A DNA stretch of 64,000 bases from an uncultured Lachnospiraceae bacterium (GCA_902476265.1 CABSCP010000022.1:1-64000); one strand, 5' to 3'. Counted from the first letter of the stretch, positions 24,388 through 32,456 are shown. The notes: a model not told the origin generated them from the letters alone. A program made the numbers and translations.

Positions 24388-26454
24388 ATGAAATGTACAA
24401 AAAAATACCGTCTTTCCTATTCGAAAAAGGCGGAAGAAATCGTAGCAGGATTAACCCTGCAAGAAAAAATCAGTTTGATGGGCGGAAATAACGGACAAAT
24501 GGAAAGCCCTGCAGATGCAAAACTGGATCATTACAACTATATGCCTTTTCCGGCGGGAGGAATTGAACGGCTGCATATTCCGCCTGTGTTGTTTTGTGAC
24601 GGTCCCAGAGGAGTGGTCTGCGGAACGGGAAAAACAACATGCTTTCCGGTAAGTATGCTGCGGGGAGCTACTTTTGATACGGAACTGGAAGAAAAAATCG
24701 GGCATGCCGTAGGGAAGGAAACAAAGGCATCGAAAGGAAATCTTTTTGCGGGAGTTTGCATAAACCTGCCTTATCATCCGGGGTGGGGGAGAAGTCAGGA
24801 GACTTACGGAGAGGACAGCTTCCACATTTCAGAAATGGGAAGTGCGATGGTGCGGGGAATACAGGAAGAGAATGTGATAGCCTGCCTGAAACATTTTGCT
24901 TTTAACTCCATGGAAATTTCCAGATTTAAGGTAAATATTTCCTGTGATGTGCGCACAGAAAGGGAAGTGTATTTAAAACATTTTGAAAAATGTATTAAAG
25001 CGGGCGCTGGAGCTGTTATGAGTTCTTATAATAAGTATCATAATGTATACTGTGGACATAATGACTACCTTTTAAACCAGGTACTGAAAAAAGAATGGGA
25101 TTTTGACGGGTTTGTCATGAGCGATTTTAACTGGGGAGTCCGCGATACAATAGAAGCGGCAAACGGCGGTCAAACAATGGAAATGTGTGAAACAAAATAT
25201 TTCGGCAGACGGCTGGAAGAAGCTGTGAAAAGCGGACAGGTTTCGGAAGCCTGTATTGATGATGCGGCGCTCAGAATAGTGCGTACCCTGCTGGCTTTTA
25301 CACAGGCAGATGAAAAAGAGTATAAAGAGGAACTGCTGGGATGCAGGGAACATATCGATTTGGCACTGCAGGCGGCAAGAGAAGGGATTACATTGCTGTG
25401 TAATGATAAAAATGTGCTTCCTTTTTGCGAAGAGAAGATAAAAAGGATTGCGGTTATCGGCAGACTTGCGGATACTGAAGTGACAGGGGACCACGGCTCC
25501 AGCAGAGTGTTTCCACCATATGTTATATCTCCTTTAAGCGGGATTAGAAAGCGCTTAAAAGATGATAATATTAAAATTATATATGAAGATGGAACAGATA
25601 TTGAAAAAGCTATGAAAGCGGCATCAACGTCAGATGCTGTAGTTTTTGTTGTTGGATATGACTATTTCGACGAAGGGGAGTATGTCCTGAAGGATGAAAC
25701 GAATACGGCAGGCGGAGGATACGGAGGTGACAGAACGGAATCCTTAGGGCTGCATGAAGAGGATGTAGAGCTTTTACGGCGGGTTGGTCCCTGTAATGAA
25801 AACAGCGTTGCGGTTTTGATTGGAGGCAATGCGATATTAATAGAGAGGTTTAAAGAATATGTCAGCGCTGTCATTATGGCATTTTATCCCGGAATGGAAG
25901 GGGGGACTGCTCTGGCGGAAATTCTGTTTGGCGATGTAAATCCAAGCGGGAAACTGCCTTTTGTGCTGCCGAAGAAGGAATGTGATCTGCCGGACATCTG
26001 CTGGGATACGGAAGAACAATATTACGATTATTTTCACGGTTATGCAAAGTTGGATAAAGAGGGGATAGAGCCGGCGGTTCCTTTTGGATTTGGCCTGTCC
26101 TATACAAAATTTGAGGTGAAAAATGCCGGATTTATTGTTGCAGATGGATATATAAAAGCGTCCTGTGAAATCGAAAATGTGGGTGAAAGAAAAGGCGCAG
26201 AGGTATTGCAGTTTTATGTGGGATTTCCCCGGTCAAAGGTGAAACGGCCGGTGAAGACTTTGTGCGGGTTTAAAAGGGTTGAACTTTCCCCTGGGGAATA
26301 CAGAGCGGTGGAGATTTCCTGTCCGGTCCGGGAATTGGACTGGTATAATCCGGAAACTCGAAAATGGGAAACGGAGAGAAATGTTTATACGGGATATATT
26401 GGGACCAGCAGCGCACTGAGGGATCTTTTAAAGGGAGAATTTACGCTGGGGTGA
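24388..26454 (+). CDS. Glycoside hydrolase family 3 (beta-glucosidase type)
   Basis: 688-residue cytoplasmic enzyme (no signal peptide) predicted to release terminal beta-linked sugars from imported oligosaccharides. The N-terminal TIM-barrel carries PPVLFCDGPRGVV, GWGRSQETYGED, CLKHFAFNSMEISRFKVN and the nucleophile Asp of GFVMSDFNWGVRD (about D246). The second alpha/beta domain has RIAVIGRLAD and IMAFYPGMEGGTALAEILFGD; a C-terminal fibronectin-III-like domain follows VPFGFGLSYTKFE. The nucleophile motif reads SDF, where SDW is usual. ATG at 24388 follows CAGGAGAG. It closes the araC-type transporter locus; glucose or xylose specificity cannot be told. Confidence 0.94.
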   Translation: MKCTKKYRLSYSKKAEEIVAGLTLQEKISLMGGNNGQMESPADAKLDHYNYMPFPAGGIERLHIPPVLFCDGPRGVVCGTGKTTCFPVSMLRGATFDTELEEKIGHAVGKETKASKGNLFAGVCINLPYHPGWGRSQETYGEDSFHISEMGSAMVRGIQEENVIACLKHFAFNSMEISRFKVNISCDVRTEREVYLKHFEKCIKAGAGAVMSSYNKYHNVYCGHNDYLLNQVLKKEWDFDGFVMSDFNWGVRDTIEAANGGQTMEMCETKYFGRRLEEAVKSGQVSEACIDDAALRIVRTLLAFTQADEKEYKEELLGCREHIDLALQAAREGITLLCNDKNVLPFCEEKIKRIAVIGRLADTEVTGDHGSSRVFPPYVISPLSGIRKRLKDDNIKIIYEDGTDIEKAMKAASTSDAVVFVVGYDYFDEGEYVLKDETNTAGGGYGGDRTESLGLHEEDVELLRRVGPCNENSVAVLIGGNAILIERFKEYVSAVIMAFYPGMEGGTALAEILFGDVNPSGKLPFVLPKKECDLPDICWDTEEQYYDYFHGYAKLDKEGIEPAVPFGFGLSYTKFEVKNAGFIVADGYIKASCEIENVGERKGAEVLQFYVGFPRSKVKRPVKTLCGFKRVELSPGEYRAVEISCPVRELDWYNPETRKWETERNVYTGYIGTSSALRDLLKGEFTLG

Positions 26455-26581
26455 GAATAACCGCCCTTTTCGTCTCTTCTTTTCGCGCTATTTCGCCATT
26501 TTCCGAAAGAAAACGGACAAAAACAGGGAAAAATAACTCGAAACCAGGCAGTTTTCCACGTTTTTGGTCGATACCAATTTC

Positions 26582-26611
26582 TTGCAGAAACCTTCATTTT
26601 GAGACTATAAT
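26582..26611 (+). promoter_or_regulatory. Candidate sigma-A promoter for the Spo0A-like gene
   Basis: TTGCAG (26582-26587), 18-nt spacer, TATAAT (26606-26611), about 80 nt before the start. The rest of the 239-nt gap (26455-26693) is T/A-rich with no clear 0A box; short CGGAAA/TTTCCG repeats around 26636-26658 could form a weak hairpin in the leader. Confidence 0.5.
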
Positions 26612-26693
26612 GAGCATGCCACAGGGGAAAAGGCAGTCGGAAACGGACGTTTTTTCCGGGCTGGTCAGGTAAAAACAAAATTGGAGGAACATT

Positions 26694-27221
26694 ATGGAAC
26701 AGCTTAGTATGACTGCAGGAAAAGAGAGCGAAAGAGTGGTGCAGATTCTTACGGATCTGATGAAAAACAATAGAGAATTTCAGATTATGATCACCGTGCC
26801 GGCGGCAGAGAACGGGAATCGTATCGAAGCGAAAACAGAAAATGAGACCATACATACCTATGCGGCCACAAGGGATCTGGAAAAGGATGTGACGGACATG
26901 ATTCATGAGATCGGCGTACCCGCCCACATCAAAGGATACCAGTATCTGCGGGATGCCATCCAGATGTCGGTCAACGATATGGATATGCTGGGATCCATCA
27001 CAAAGACGCTTTATCCTACGATTGCGGAAAAATATCAGACCACTTCCAGCCGTGTGGAAAGGGCCATCCGCCATGCCATTGAAGTGGCGTGGAACAGAGG
27101 GCGGATGGAAACTCTGGACTCCCTTTTTGGCTACACCATCAACACTGGCAAGGGAAAACCCACCAATTCCGAGTTTATTGCGCTGATCGCCGATAAAATC
27201 CGGCTGCAGTATAAGGAATGA
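26694..27221 (+). CDS. Receiverless Spo0A-like protein (Spo0A C-terminal DNA-binding domain only)
   Basis: 175 residues. From about residue 66 to the end it is the Spo0A effector domain: MIHEIGVPAHIKGYQYLRDA, LGSITKTLYPTIAEKYQTTS, the recognition helix SRVERAIRHAIEVAWNRG (about 119-136) and SLFGYTINTGKGKPTNSEF. The DNA-contacting helix is essentially unchanged from Bacillus Spo0A. The N-terminal 65 residues (with KESERVVQILTDLMKN and ITVPAAENGNRIEAKTENET) lack every receiver hallmark: no acidic pocket, no phospho-acceptor Asp, no Lys. ATG has TTGGAGGA upstream and its own promoter. It could bind 0A boxes without phosphorylation, as activator or competitor. It is not adjacent to spoIVB, the usual spo0A position. 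Confidence 0.93.
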   Translation: MEQLSMTAGKESERVVQILTDLMKNNREFQIMITVPAAENGNRIEAKTENETIHTYAATRDLEKDVTDMIHEIGVPAHIKGYQYLRDAIQMSVNDMDMLGSITKTLYPTIAEKYQTTSSRVERAIRHAIEVAWNRGRMETLDSLFGYTINTGKGKPTNSEFIALIADKIRLQYKE

Positions 27222-27255
27222 ATTTTGGTTTGCCGGGAAACGGGAGAAAAAGTCC

Positions 27256-27284
27256 TTTCATTAACGATGGGAATGATGTATAAT
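27256..27284 (+). promoter_or_regulatory. Candidate promoter for glgA
   Basis: TATAAT (27279-27284) with weak -35 TTTCAT (27256-27261) at 17 nt. About 60 nt before the glgA start. Confidence 0.4.
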
Positions 27285-27344
27285 AAATAAAAGACTTGCT
27301 TTGGGGAAAGCAAATCACATCACATCTACATGGGAGGATACATC

Positions 27345-28790
27345 ATGAAGAATATTTTGTTTGTGGCATCAGAAGGCGTGCCCTTCATTAAAACAGGCGG
27401 CCTGGCGGATGTAGTGGGATCCCTGCCCAAGTGCATTGACAGGGAGTATTATGACGTTAGAGTCATTCTGCCTAAGTATAACTGCATGCATCAGAACAAA
27501 AAAGATATGCTTCATTACAGGGATCACTTCTATATGGATTTCCACTGGAAAAATGAATATGTGGGCATCCTGGAAGCGGAGTATGAAGGCATAAAATATT
27601 ATTTTATTGATAACGAATATTACTTCAATGGATTTAAACCTTACAGCGACAACGCTTTATTTGAAATAGAAAAATATGCATTTTTCTCAAAGGCGGCGCT
27701 TTCCATTTTGCCCGTAATCGGATTTAAACCGGATCTGATCCATTGTCATGACTGGCAGACCGCGTTAATCCCTGTCTATTTGCATGAAAGATTTGCGGGA
27801 GGGGATTTTTATCGCGGAATTAAGACGGTCATGACCATACATAACCTGAAATTCCAGGGAAAATGGAGCATCAAGGAAGTGCAGGAGATCACAGGGCTTC
27901 CTAATTATTATTTCACCCCGGATAAGCTGGAAGCATATAAGGATGCCAATCTTTTAAAGGGCGGTCTGGTTTATGCGGATGCCATCACTACGGTGAGCGA
28001 TACCTATGCAGAAGAGATCAAAACCGATTTTTACGGCGAGGGCTTAAACGGCCTGCTGTGTGCCAGAGCGCATGATCTGCGAGGGATTGTGAACGGTATT
28101 GATTATGATGACTTCAATCCCGAGACAGACCGTTATATTGCCAATCCCTATAATGCGATGAACTTCCGAAAAGAGAAGATCAAGAATAAACGGGCGCTGC
28201 AGGCGGAACTGGGCCTGGAGCAGAACGATAAGACCATGATGATCGGTGTGGTTTCCCGTTTGACGGATCAAAAGGGTTTCGACCTCATCGCTTATGTGAT
28301 GGACGAACTTTGTCAGGATAATGTGCAGTTTGTTGTGCTGGGCACAGGGGAAGAACGCTATGAGAACATGTTCCGCCATTTCGCCTGGAAGTATGGTGGG
28401 AAAGTTTCCGCCCAGATTTACTATTCGGAAGAGCTGTCCCATAAGATCTATGCTTCCTGCGATGCGTTCCTGATGCCTTCTCTGTTTGAGCCCTGCGGCC
28501 TGAGCCAGTTGATGAGCCTTCGTTACGGAACAGTGCCGATCGTGCGTGAGACAGGCGGACTGAAGGATACGGTGCAGCCCTATAATGAGTTTGAAGGTAC
28601 GGGTACCGGATTTTCTTTCACCAATTACAATGCCCATGAAATGCTCCAGGCGATCCGTTATGCGGAGCAGGTTTATTATGATAAGAAGCGGGAATGGAAT
28701 AAGATTGTGGACCGCGCCATGGCAGCGGATTTCTCCTGGTATGTATCGGCTAAGAAATATCAGGAAATGTACGACTGGCTGATTGGCTGA
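27345..28790 (+). CDS. glgA: Glycogen synthase (ADP-glucose type)
   Basis: GT5 glucosyltransferase elongating alpha-1,4-glucan from ADP-glucose. The N-terminus KNILFVASEGVPFIKTGGLADVVGSLPK contains the ADP-glucose-binding KTGGL motif. HCHDWQTALIPVYL, TIHNLKFQGKW and NGIDYDDFNP follow, then the GT-B second domain with SRLTDQKGFDLI and ASCDAFLMPSLFEPCGLSQLMSLRYGTVPIVRETGGL. 481 residues, normal length. ATG at 27345 has GGGAGG upstream. Other glg genes are not in the window. Glycogen storage is common in spore-forming Clostridia before sporulation; its place next to a Spo0A-like gene may be fortuitous. Confidence 0.96.
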   Translation: MKNILFVASEGVPFIKTGGLADVVGSLPKCIDREYYDVRVILPKYNCMHQNKKDMLHYRDHFYMDFHWKNEYVGILEAEYEGIKYYFIDNEYYFNGFKPYSDNALFEIEKYAFFSKAALSILPVIGFKPDLIHCHDWQTALIPVYLHERFAGGDFYRGIKTVMTIHNLKFQGKWSIKEVQEITGLPNYYFTPDKLEAYKDANLLKGGLVYADAITTVSDTYAEEIKTDFYGEGLNGLLCARAHDLRGIVNGIDYDDFNPETDRYIANPYNAMNFRKEKIKNKRALQAELGLEQNDKTMMIGVVSRLTDQKGFDLIAYVMDELCQDNVQFVVLGTGEERYENMFRHFAWKYGGKVSAQIYYSEELSHKIYASCDAFLMPSLFEPCGLSQLMSLRYGTVPIVRETGGLKDTVQPYNEFEGTGTGFSFTNYNAHEMLQAIRYAEQVYYDKKREWNKIVDRAMAADFSWYVSAKKYQEMYDWLIG

Positions 28791-28813
28791 AAAGAAAATG
28801 ATCATGAATGACG

Positions 28814-28845
28814 ATCCCGGAGGTGTGACAGCCTCCGGGATTTTT
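28814..28845 (+). terminator. Rho-independent terminator after glgA
   Basis: ATCCCGGAGG (28814-28823) pairs perfectly with CCTCCGGGAT (28832-28841), loop of 8, T-run to 28845. Confidence 0.92.
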
Positions 28846-28965
28846 GTGTTGCATATTTTTTCCTCTTTCGGAAACCATATTCTTATCAAAAGTATTTGCC
28901 GATACCGTCCGGCAGTCAGGCAAAAGGGACGGCGGTCCGGCAGGATGGGAAGAGAGGAATGAAGA

Positions 28966-29841
28966 ATGAAGAGGGAGAAGAGTTGGCGGATCTTGACGGC
29001 AGCACTCATGCTGGGGGTTTTGTGTACGACAGGATGTGGGAAAAAGACGGTGGATCCGTCCGGAAGTGAAGAAACCCAGGAGACGGAAACGGTGGATGAA
29101 AGTGAGACCCAGGGACAGTCCGAAACCGATGCGGAAACGGAAACCGCCCGGAATCAGCTTGCCGGAGGGAGCACCGAAAATATCACATATGAGGTACAGT
29201 ATGTAAACCGCCGGTATGAGGCAGATGACGGAACGCCAATTTTTGAATTGAAACTCGCCCGGCCCATGCTGATGGGAGAAGGGGAAGGAATTGAAAAAAT
29301 AAACACTTTTTTTGAAAAATGGAGCCAAAAGAAACTGGAGGAATATGAAGCGGATGAAAATTCCACCAGACAGTCGGCGCTGGAGGTTTATCGGGAAAGC
29401 CGGGATGCCGGATGGGCGGGGCCCTGGGGAGAAGAGTACAGAGTCAGCGCGGTGAAAGCTCATAGCGGATATGTGAGTATTCTGATAGATTCTTATTTAT
29501 ATGAAGGCGGTGCCCACGGAATGCCCTATCGGGAAGGGCATGTATTCCGGCTCATGGACGGGCAGGAAGTGGCGCTCACGGATTTGTCGGGGAAAAAGCA
29601 GGAGGAGTGGGATAAACTGTTGCGCGCCCGGTTCTCCAAACTGGTGTCCGAAGGGGAAGAGGCGCAGTATTACGAAGACGCCCTGGAGTTGCTAAAAGAA
29701 CGGGATATGAAGGATACCGGTTACTATTTTACAGATACGGGAATCATTTTTTATCTGCCTCCCTATGAAATCGCACCATACTCCACCGGATATGTGGAAA
29801 TTGAAATTCCGTTTGAGGAAGCCGGTATAAAACAACAGTAG
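28966..29841 (+). CDS. Lipoprotein with DUF4163/DUF3298-type domain
   Basis: 291-residue predicted lipoprotein. The signal peptide ends in the lipobox of LGVLCTTGC (Cys about 25), then comes a Glu/Thr-rich spacer to about residue 70. The remainder resembles the paired DUF4163-DUF3298 fold found in RsiV- and PdaC-like envelope proteins: FFEKWSQKKLEEYEADENST, YLYEGGAHGMPYREGHVFRL and FYLPPYEIAPYSTGYVEIEI. Function unknown; related domains bind lysozyme or act beside peptidoglycan deacetylases. ATG at 28966 is preceded by GAGAGGAATGAAGA. It is monocistronic and followed by two coat-like genes. Confidence 0.82.
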   Translation: MKREKSWRILTAALMLGVLCTTGCGKKTVDPSGSEETQETETVDESETQGQSETDAETETARNQLAGGSTENITYEVQYVNRRYEADDGTPIFELKLARPMLMGEGEGIEKINTFFEKWSQKKLEEYEADENSTRQSALEVYRESRDAGWAGPWGEEYRVSAVKAHSGYVSILIDSYLYEGGAHGMPYREGHVFRLMDGQEVALTDLSGKKQEEWDKLLRARFSKLVSEGEEAQYYEDALELLKERDMKDTGYYFTDTGIIFYLPPYEIAPYSTGYVEIEIPFEEAGIKQQ

Positions 29842-29855
29842 ACAGCGCATACTGT
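29827..29855 (+). promoter_or_regulatory. Sigma-E-like promoter before the coat-like pair
   Basis: ATA (29827-29829), 18-nt spacer, CATACTGT (29848-29855) fits the mother-cell sigma-E pattern ATA-N16-18-CATAnnnT. It overlaps the end of the lipoprotein gene and lies about 27 nt before the first coat-like ORF. No sigma-A promoter is evident there. Confidence 0.38.
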
Positions 29856-29881
29856 TGAATGTAGAAAAGGAGGTAAATAAA

Positions 29882-30067
29882 ATGGCTAATTTATCAGAAC
29901 TCGAATTACAGAACCTGCGCCATCTGATCATGGGCTATGACACAACGCATTGTAAAATGCAGGAGTATGCCAACTGTGCTCAGGACCAGAAGGTGAAACA
30001 GTATTTTGAACAGGGGGCGAAATCCGCAATGGAGAATAAACAGACCCTGATGAAGTTTCTGCAGTAG
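29882..30067 (+). CDS. Small coat-like protein (CotF-type, short)
   Basis: 61-residue helical protein: ELELQNLRHLIMGYDTTHCK followed by EYANCAQDQKVKQYFEQGAKSAMENKQTLMKF. It resembles small ferritin-like/CotF-type spore coat proteins of Clostridia, in which a short and a longer protein are encoded in tandem. ATG at 29882 follows AAAGGAGG; a longer frame from 29855 starts within the candidate promoter region. Two Cys residues (about 20 and 27) could cross-link. The downstream gene begins 12 nt later. The coat assignment is family-level only. Confidence 0.75.
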   Translation: MANLSELELQNLRHLIMGYDTTHCKMQEYANCAQDQKVKQYFEQGAKSAMENKQTLMKFLQ

Positions 30068-30078
30068 GAGGTGGGAAA

Positions 30079-30336
30079 ATGTTTGAAGATAAGACAATGG
30101 TAGCGGATACGCTGACCGGAATCAATGGGGAACTGGTCCGTTTTGGAGAAATGATTCCTCAGACAGAAAATAAAGAATTAAAGGAAACACTCAAGCAGTT
30201 CCGTACAACCTGTGAGAAATCTCAGGAGGATCTGTACCAGATCGCCCGTGAAAAGTCCTACTATGTACCTGCAAGCAAAGCCACGCAGGAAGAAGTAGAG
30301 CATGTGAAAAACCTGTTTACAAGCAACACACTGTAA
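30079..30336 (+). CDS. CotF-family spore coat protein
   Basis: 85-residue helical protein with the CotF-like pattern MVADTLTGINGELVRFGEMI, LKQFRTTCEKSQEDLYQIA and the Tyr-rich EKSYYVPASKATQEEVEHV near the C-terminus. CotF proteins are spore coat components made in the mother cell. ATG follows AGGAGGTGGG overlapping the previous stop region, so the two are co-translated. The operon ends in the long hairpin terminator just downstream. Assignment is supported by the residue pattern, tandem context and candidate sigma-E promoter. Confidence 0.82.
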   Translation: MFEDKTMVADTLTGINGELVRFGEMIPQTENKELKETLKQFRTTCEKSQEDLYQIAREKSYYVPASKATQEEVEHVKNLFTSNTL

Positions 30337-30354
30337 AAAAGAACGGGTAGAATT

Positions 30355-30409
30355 TTCCCGCATAAGCAGAAGCGCTTCCCCGGCGCTCTGCCTGTGCGGG
30401 AAGTTTTTT
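30355..30409 (+). terminator. Terminator after coat-like pair
   Basis: TTCCCGCA (30355-30362) pairs with TGCGGGAA (30395-30402), with an inner GCAGA/TCTGC and GCGC pairing, then T-run 30404-30409. Lies between convergent genes. Confidence 0.88.
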
Positions 30410-30431
30410 GTTTCCTGTTTTGGACGGCGGT

Positions 30432-32168
30432 TTAATCGGCGGTACGGATGCCGGAAATATCCGTATCGATGAGCATGGAATAATTCGTATGGTAGATCAC
30501 GAAGCCGGGTTTTGCGCCCGCCACTTTTTTGACCTGTTTTTTCTCCACATAATCTACCTCCACTTTTTCCTGCCCTTTTCCCTTGGAATAATAGGCGGCC
30601 AGGCGGGCGGCTTCCTCAAAGGTGGAATCGGGAAGCTCTTCGCCGCCGGATTTCACAATCACATGAGAGCCGGGCATTCCTTTGGCGTGGAACCACCAGT
30701 CATTTCCCACGGCAAATTTAAAGGTCAGCTCTTCGTTCTGCAGATTGTTTTTCCCCACATACATATGGAACCCGTCACTGCTGATATAATGAAAAGGCCT
30801 GCTGGTTATTTTTACTTTTTTTGCACCGCCCTTGCGTTTCATATAGCCGCTTTCGATCAGCTCTTCCTTGATCTGCACCAGATCCTCTTCCTTTTGGGCG
30901 ATATCCAGGGCCGTGCTGATGGATTCCAGATGTTCGATCTCTTCATGCACTTCTTTGGTGAGGGCGGACAGGGCTTCATAAGTCCGTTTCAATTTATTAT
31001 ATTTTTCAAAGTATTTTTTTGCATTTTCCCCGGCGGAAAGCAGGGGATCCAGAGGGATGGTGACGGTTTCTCCGGTATAATAGTTGACCGCTTCCAGGGA
31101 TTTGTCCCCTGGAGCTGCGCTGTAGCCGTAGGTGTTTAAAAGTTCCCCATAAACCCTGTATTTGTCCCGCTTTTCGGTATCCCTGATCTGCCTGCACTGG
31201 AGATCATATTTTTTAATATTGCGTTCCAGCGCCGTAGAGACGATCCGGCGCAGATCGGCGGACCGCTGCCGGATTCTGGTGATCCTGCTTTTCTGAGCAT
31301 AATAATCTGCCAAAAGAGGGGAAATCTGCTCATAGTCCCGGCGGCAGTCGTCAGGATAGGAAGTCAGAGGGAAAGCGGCATATTCTGCCGGAATCCCGTT
31401 TTCATAAACGATACAGGGGGAAAAGCGGCCTGCCTTCACGTCCTCCATCATACAGTGGAAAGCGTTCCAGAGAGCTTCCCGGTCCTCCCGGGAACAGGCG
31501 GCGGTGGAAAGGTCCGCATGGCCTCCGGCCCGATGGCACAGTTCATGGGAAATGGCGGGAGAAAGTCCCGTAAAGGTGGTATACAGCGCTTTAAAGCAAT
31601 CCGTGGGTTTGGAAAAAACCTGTTCCATGAAAAGGGAGCGGTCTGCGGTCAGGGGATCGCATTTTTCCTGAGTTTTGGGGATGAAATAGGGTTTGCCCGG
31701 AAGCACTTCCCGGACGGAACTGACCAGACCGGAAATATGTTTGATGCTGTCGATGATGTGATCCGTTTCATCACAGAATATGATATTGCTGTGCTTGCCC
31801 ATGATTTCTACAATCAGTTTCTTACGGCGAAGATCCCCCAGTTCGTCCAGATGCTCGATTTCAAAATTGACGATGCGCTCCAGGCCCGGCTGGGTGATGG
31901 AAACGATCCGGCCGTTCTGGATATGCTTGCGCAGAAGCATGCAGAAGTTGGGCGCGGTCAGGGGGCTTTGCTTGTTTTCTTCTGTCAGATATAAAAGCGG
32001 CAGGGAGGCGCTGGCGGAAATGCACAGGCGCTTCTGACCGCCGTTATTTTTAATGGTGAGAAGCAGCTCGTCCGGTTCGGGCTGGGCAATTTTGTAAAGT
32101 CTGCCGTCTGTCAGGCAGTCCTGTAAGTCTTTCACAATATTTGCAACGGTAATGCCGTCAAAGGCCAT
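30432..32168 (-). CDS. rqcH: RqcH/Rqc2 (NFACT family) ribosome quality control factor
   Basis: Binds stalled 50S-peptidyl-tRNA complexes and directs alanine tailing; formerly annotated fibronectin-binding protein. The NFACT-N region begins AFDGITVANIVKDLQDCL and has PNFCMLLRKHIQNGRIVSI; a long coiled coil (about residues 280-430) and the NFACT-R domain follow with SSDGFHMYVGKNNLQNEELT, WWFHAKGMPGSHVIVKS and EAARLAAYYSKGKGQEKVEVDY. 578 residues from ATG 32168, preceded on its strand by AAGGGA. The key Asp-Arg pair of Bacillus RqcH (D97/R98) reads Glu-Arg here (E97/R98). The leader contains a 150-nt palindrome. Divergent from yicC. Confidence 0.95.
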   Translation of the reverse strand: MAFDGITVANIVKDLQDCLTDGRLYKIAQPEPDELLLTIKNNGGQKRLCISASASLPLLYLTEENKQSPLTAPNFCMLLRKHIQNGRIVSITQPGLERIVNFEIEHLDELGDLRRKKLIVEIMGKHSNIIFCDETDHIIDSIKHISGLVSSVREVLPGKPYFIPKTQEKCDPLTADRSLFMEQVFSKPTDCFKALYTTFTGLSPAISHELCHRAGGHADLSTAACSREDREALWNAFHCMMEDVKAGRFSPCIVYENGIPAEYAAFPLTSYPDDCRRDYEQISPLLADYYAQKSRITRIRQRSADLRRIVSTALERNIKKYDLQCRQIRDTEKRDKYRVYGELLNTYGYSAAPGDKSLEAVNYYTGETVTIPLDPLLSAGENAKKYFEKYNKLKRTYEALSALTKEVHEEIEHLESISTALDIAQKEEDLVQIKEELIESGYMKRKGGAKKVKITSRPFHYISSDGFHMYVGKNNLQNEELTFKFAVGNDWWFHAKGMPGSHVIVKSGGEELPDSTFEEAARLAAYYSKGKGQEKVEVDYVEKKQVKKVAGAKPGFVIYHTNYSMLIDTDISGIRTAD

Positions 32169-32197
32169 AAAAATCCCTTCTTTCTGAATGATTTGTA

Positions 32198-32347
32198 GGT
32201 CCCCGGACAGTTTGCAGCGTACCCGTCCTCCATGCTCCGGCTGCCCTCCGTCCCCCTGCAGACAGTCCCTTAGAGGGCGCGCTTTCGCTCGGATAAACGG
32301 GCAGCCGGAGCATGGAGGACGGACACGCTGTAAACTGTCCGGAAACC
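32198..32347. repeat. Large imperfect palindrome (44-bp arms), element 1
   Basis: Left arm 32203-32246 and right arm 32299-32342 are reverse complements with three mismatches in 44; an outer GGT/ACC pair extends it to 32198-32347. The 52-nt loop ends with CGCTTTCGCTCGGATAAAC (32280-32298) directly before the right arm. No target duplication and no T-run are evident. It occupies most of the 288-nt gap between rqcH and yicC and would be transcribed in the rqcH leader. A related loop sequence is found in element 2 (55811-56083). Confidence 0.9.
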
Positions 32348-32360
32348 AATCAATATCCCC

Positions 32361-32369
32361 AGTATAACA
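32361..32369 (-). promoter_or_regulatory. Extended -10 promoter for rqcH
   Basis: Minus strand TGTTATACT (32369-32361) is an extended -10. No clear -35. Transcripts would start about 32352 and include the whole palindrome. Confidence 0.4.
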
Positions 32370-32375
32370 GAACAC

Positions 32376-32404
32376 TTGACGGAAGGAAAGCGTTACTTTA
32401 TAAT
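32376..32404 (+). promoter_or_regulatory. Sigma-A promoter for yicC-remA-gmk-rpoZ
   Basis: TTGACG (32376-32381), 17-nt spacer, TATAAT (32399-32404), about 50 nt before yicC. Confidence 0.85.
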
Positions 32405-32456
32405 AGAATGGATTATGGATTACTTTGCGTAAAAAAAGACGCAGATGGGAGAACAG

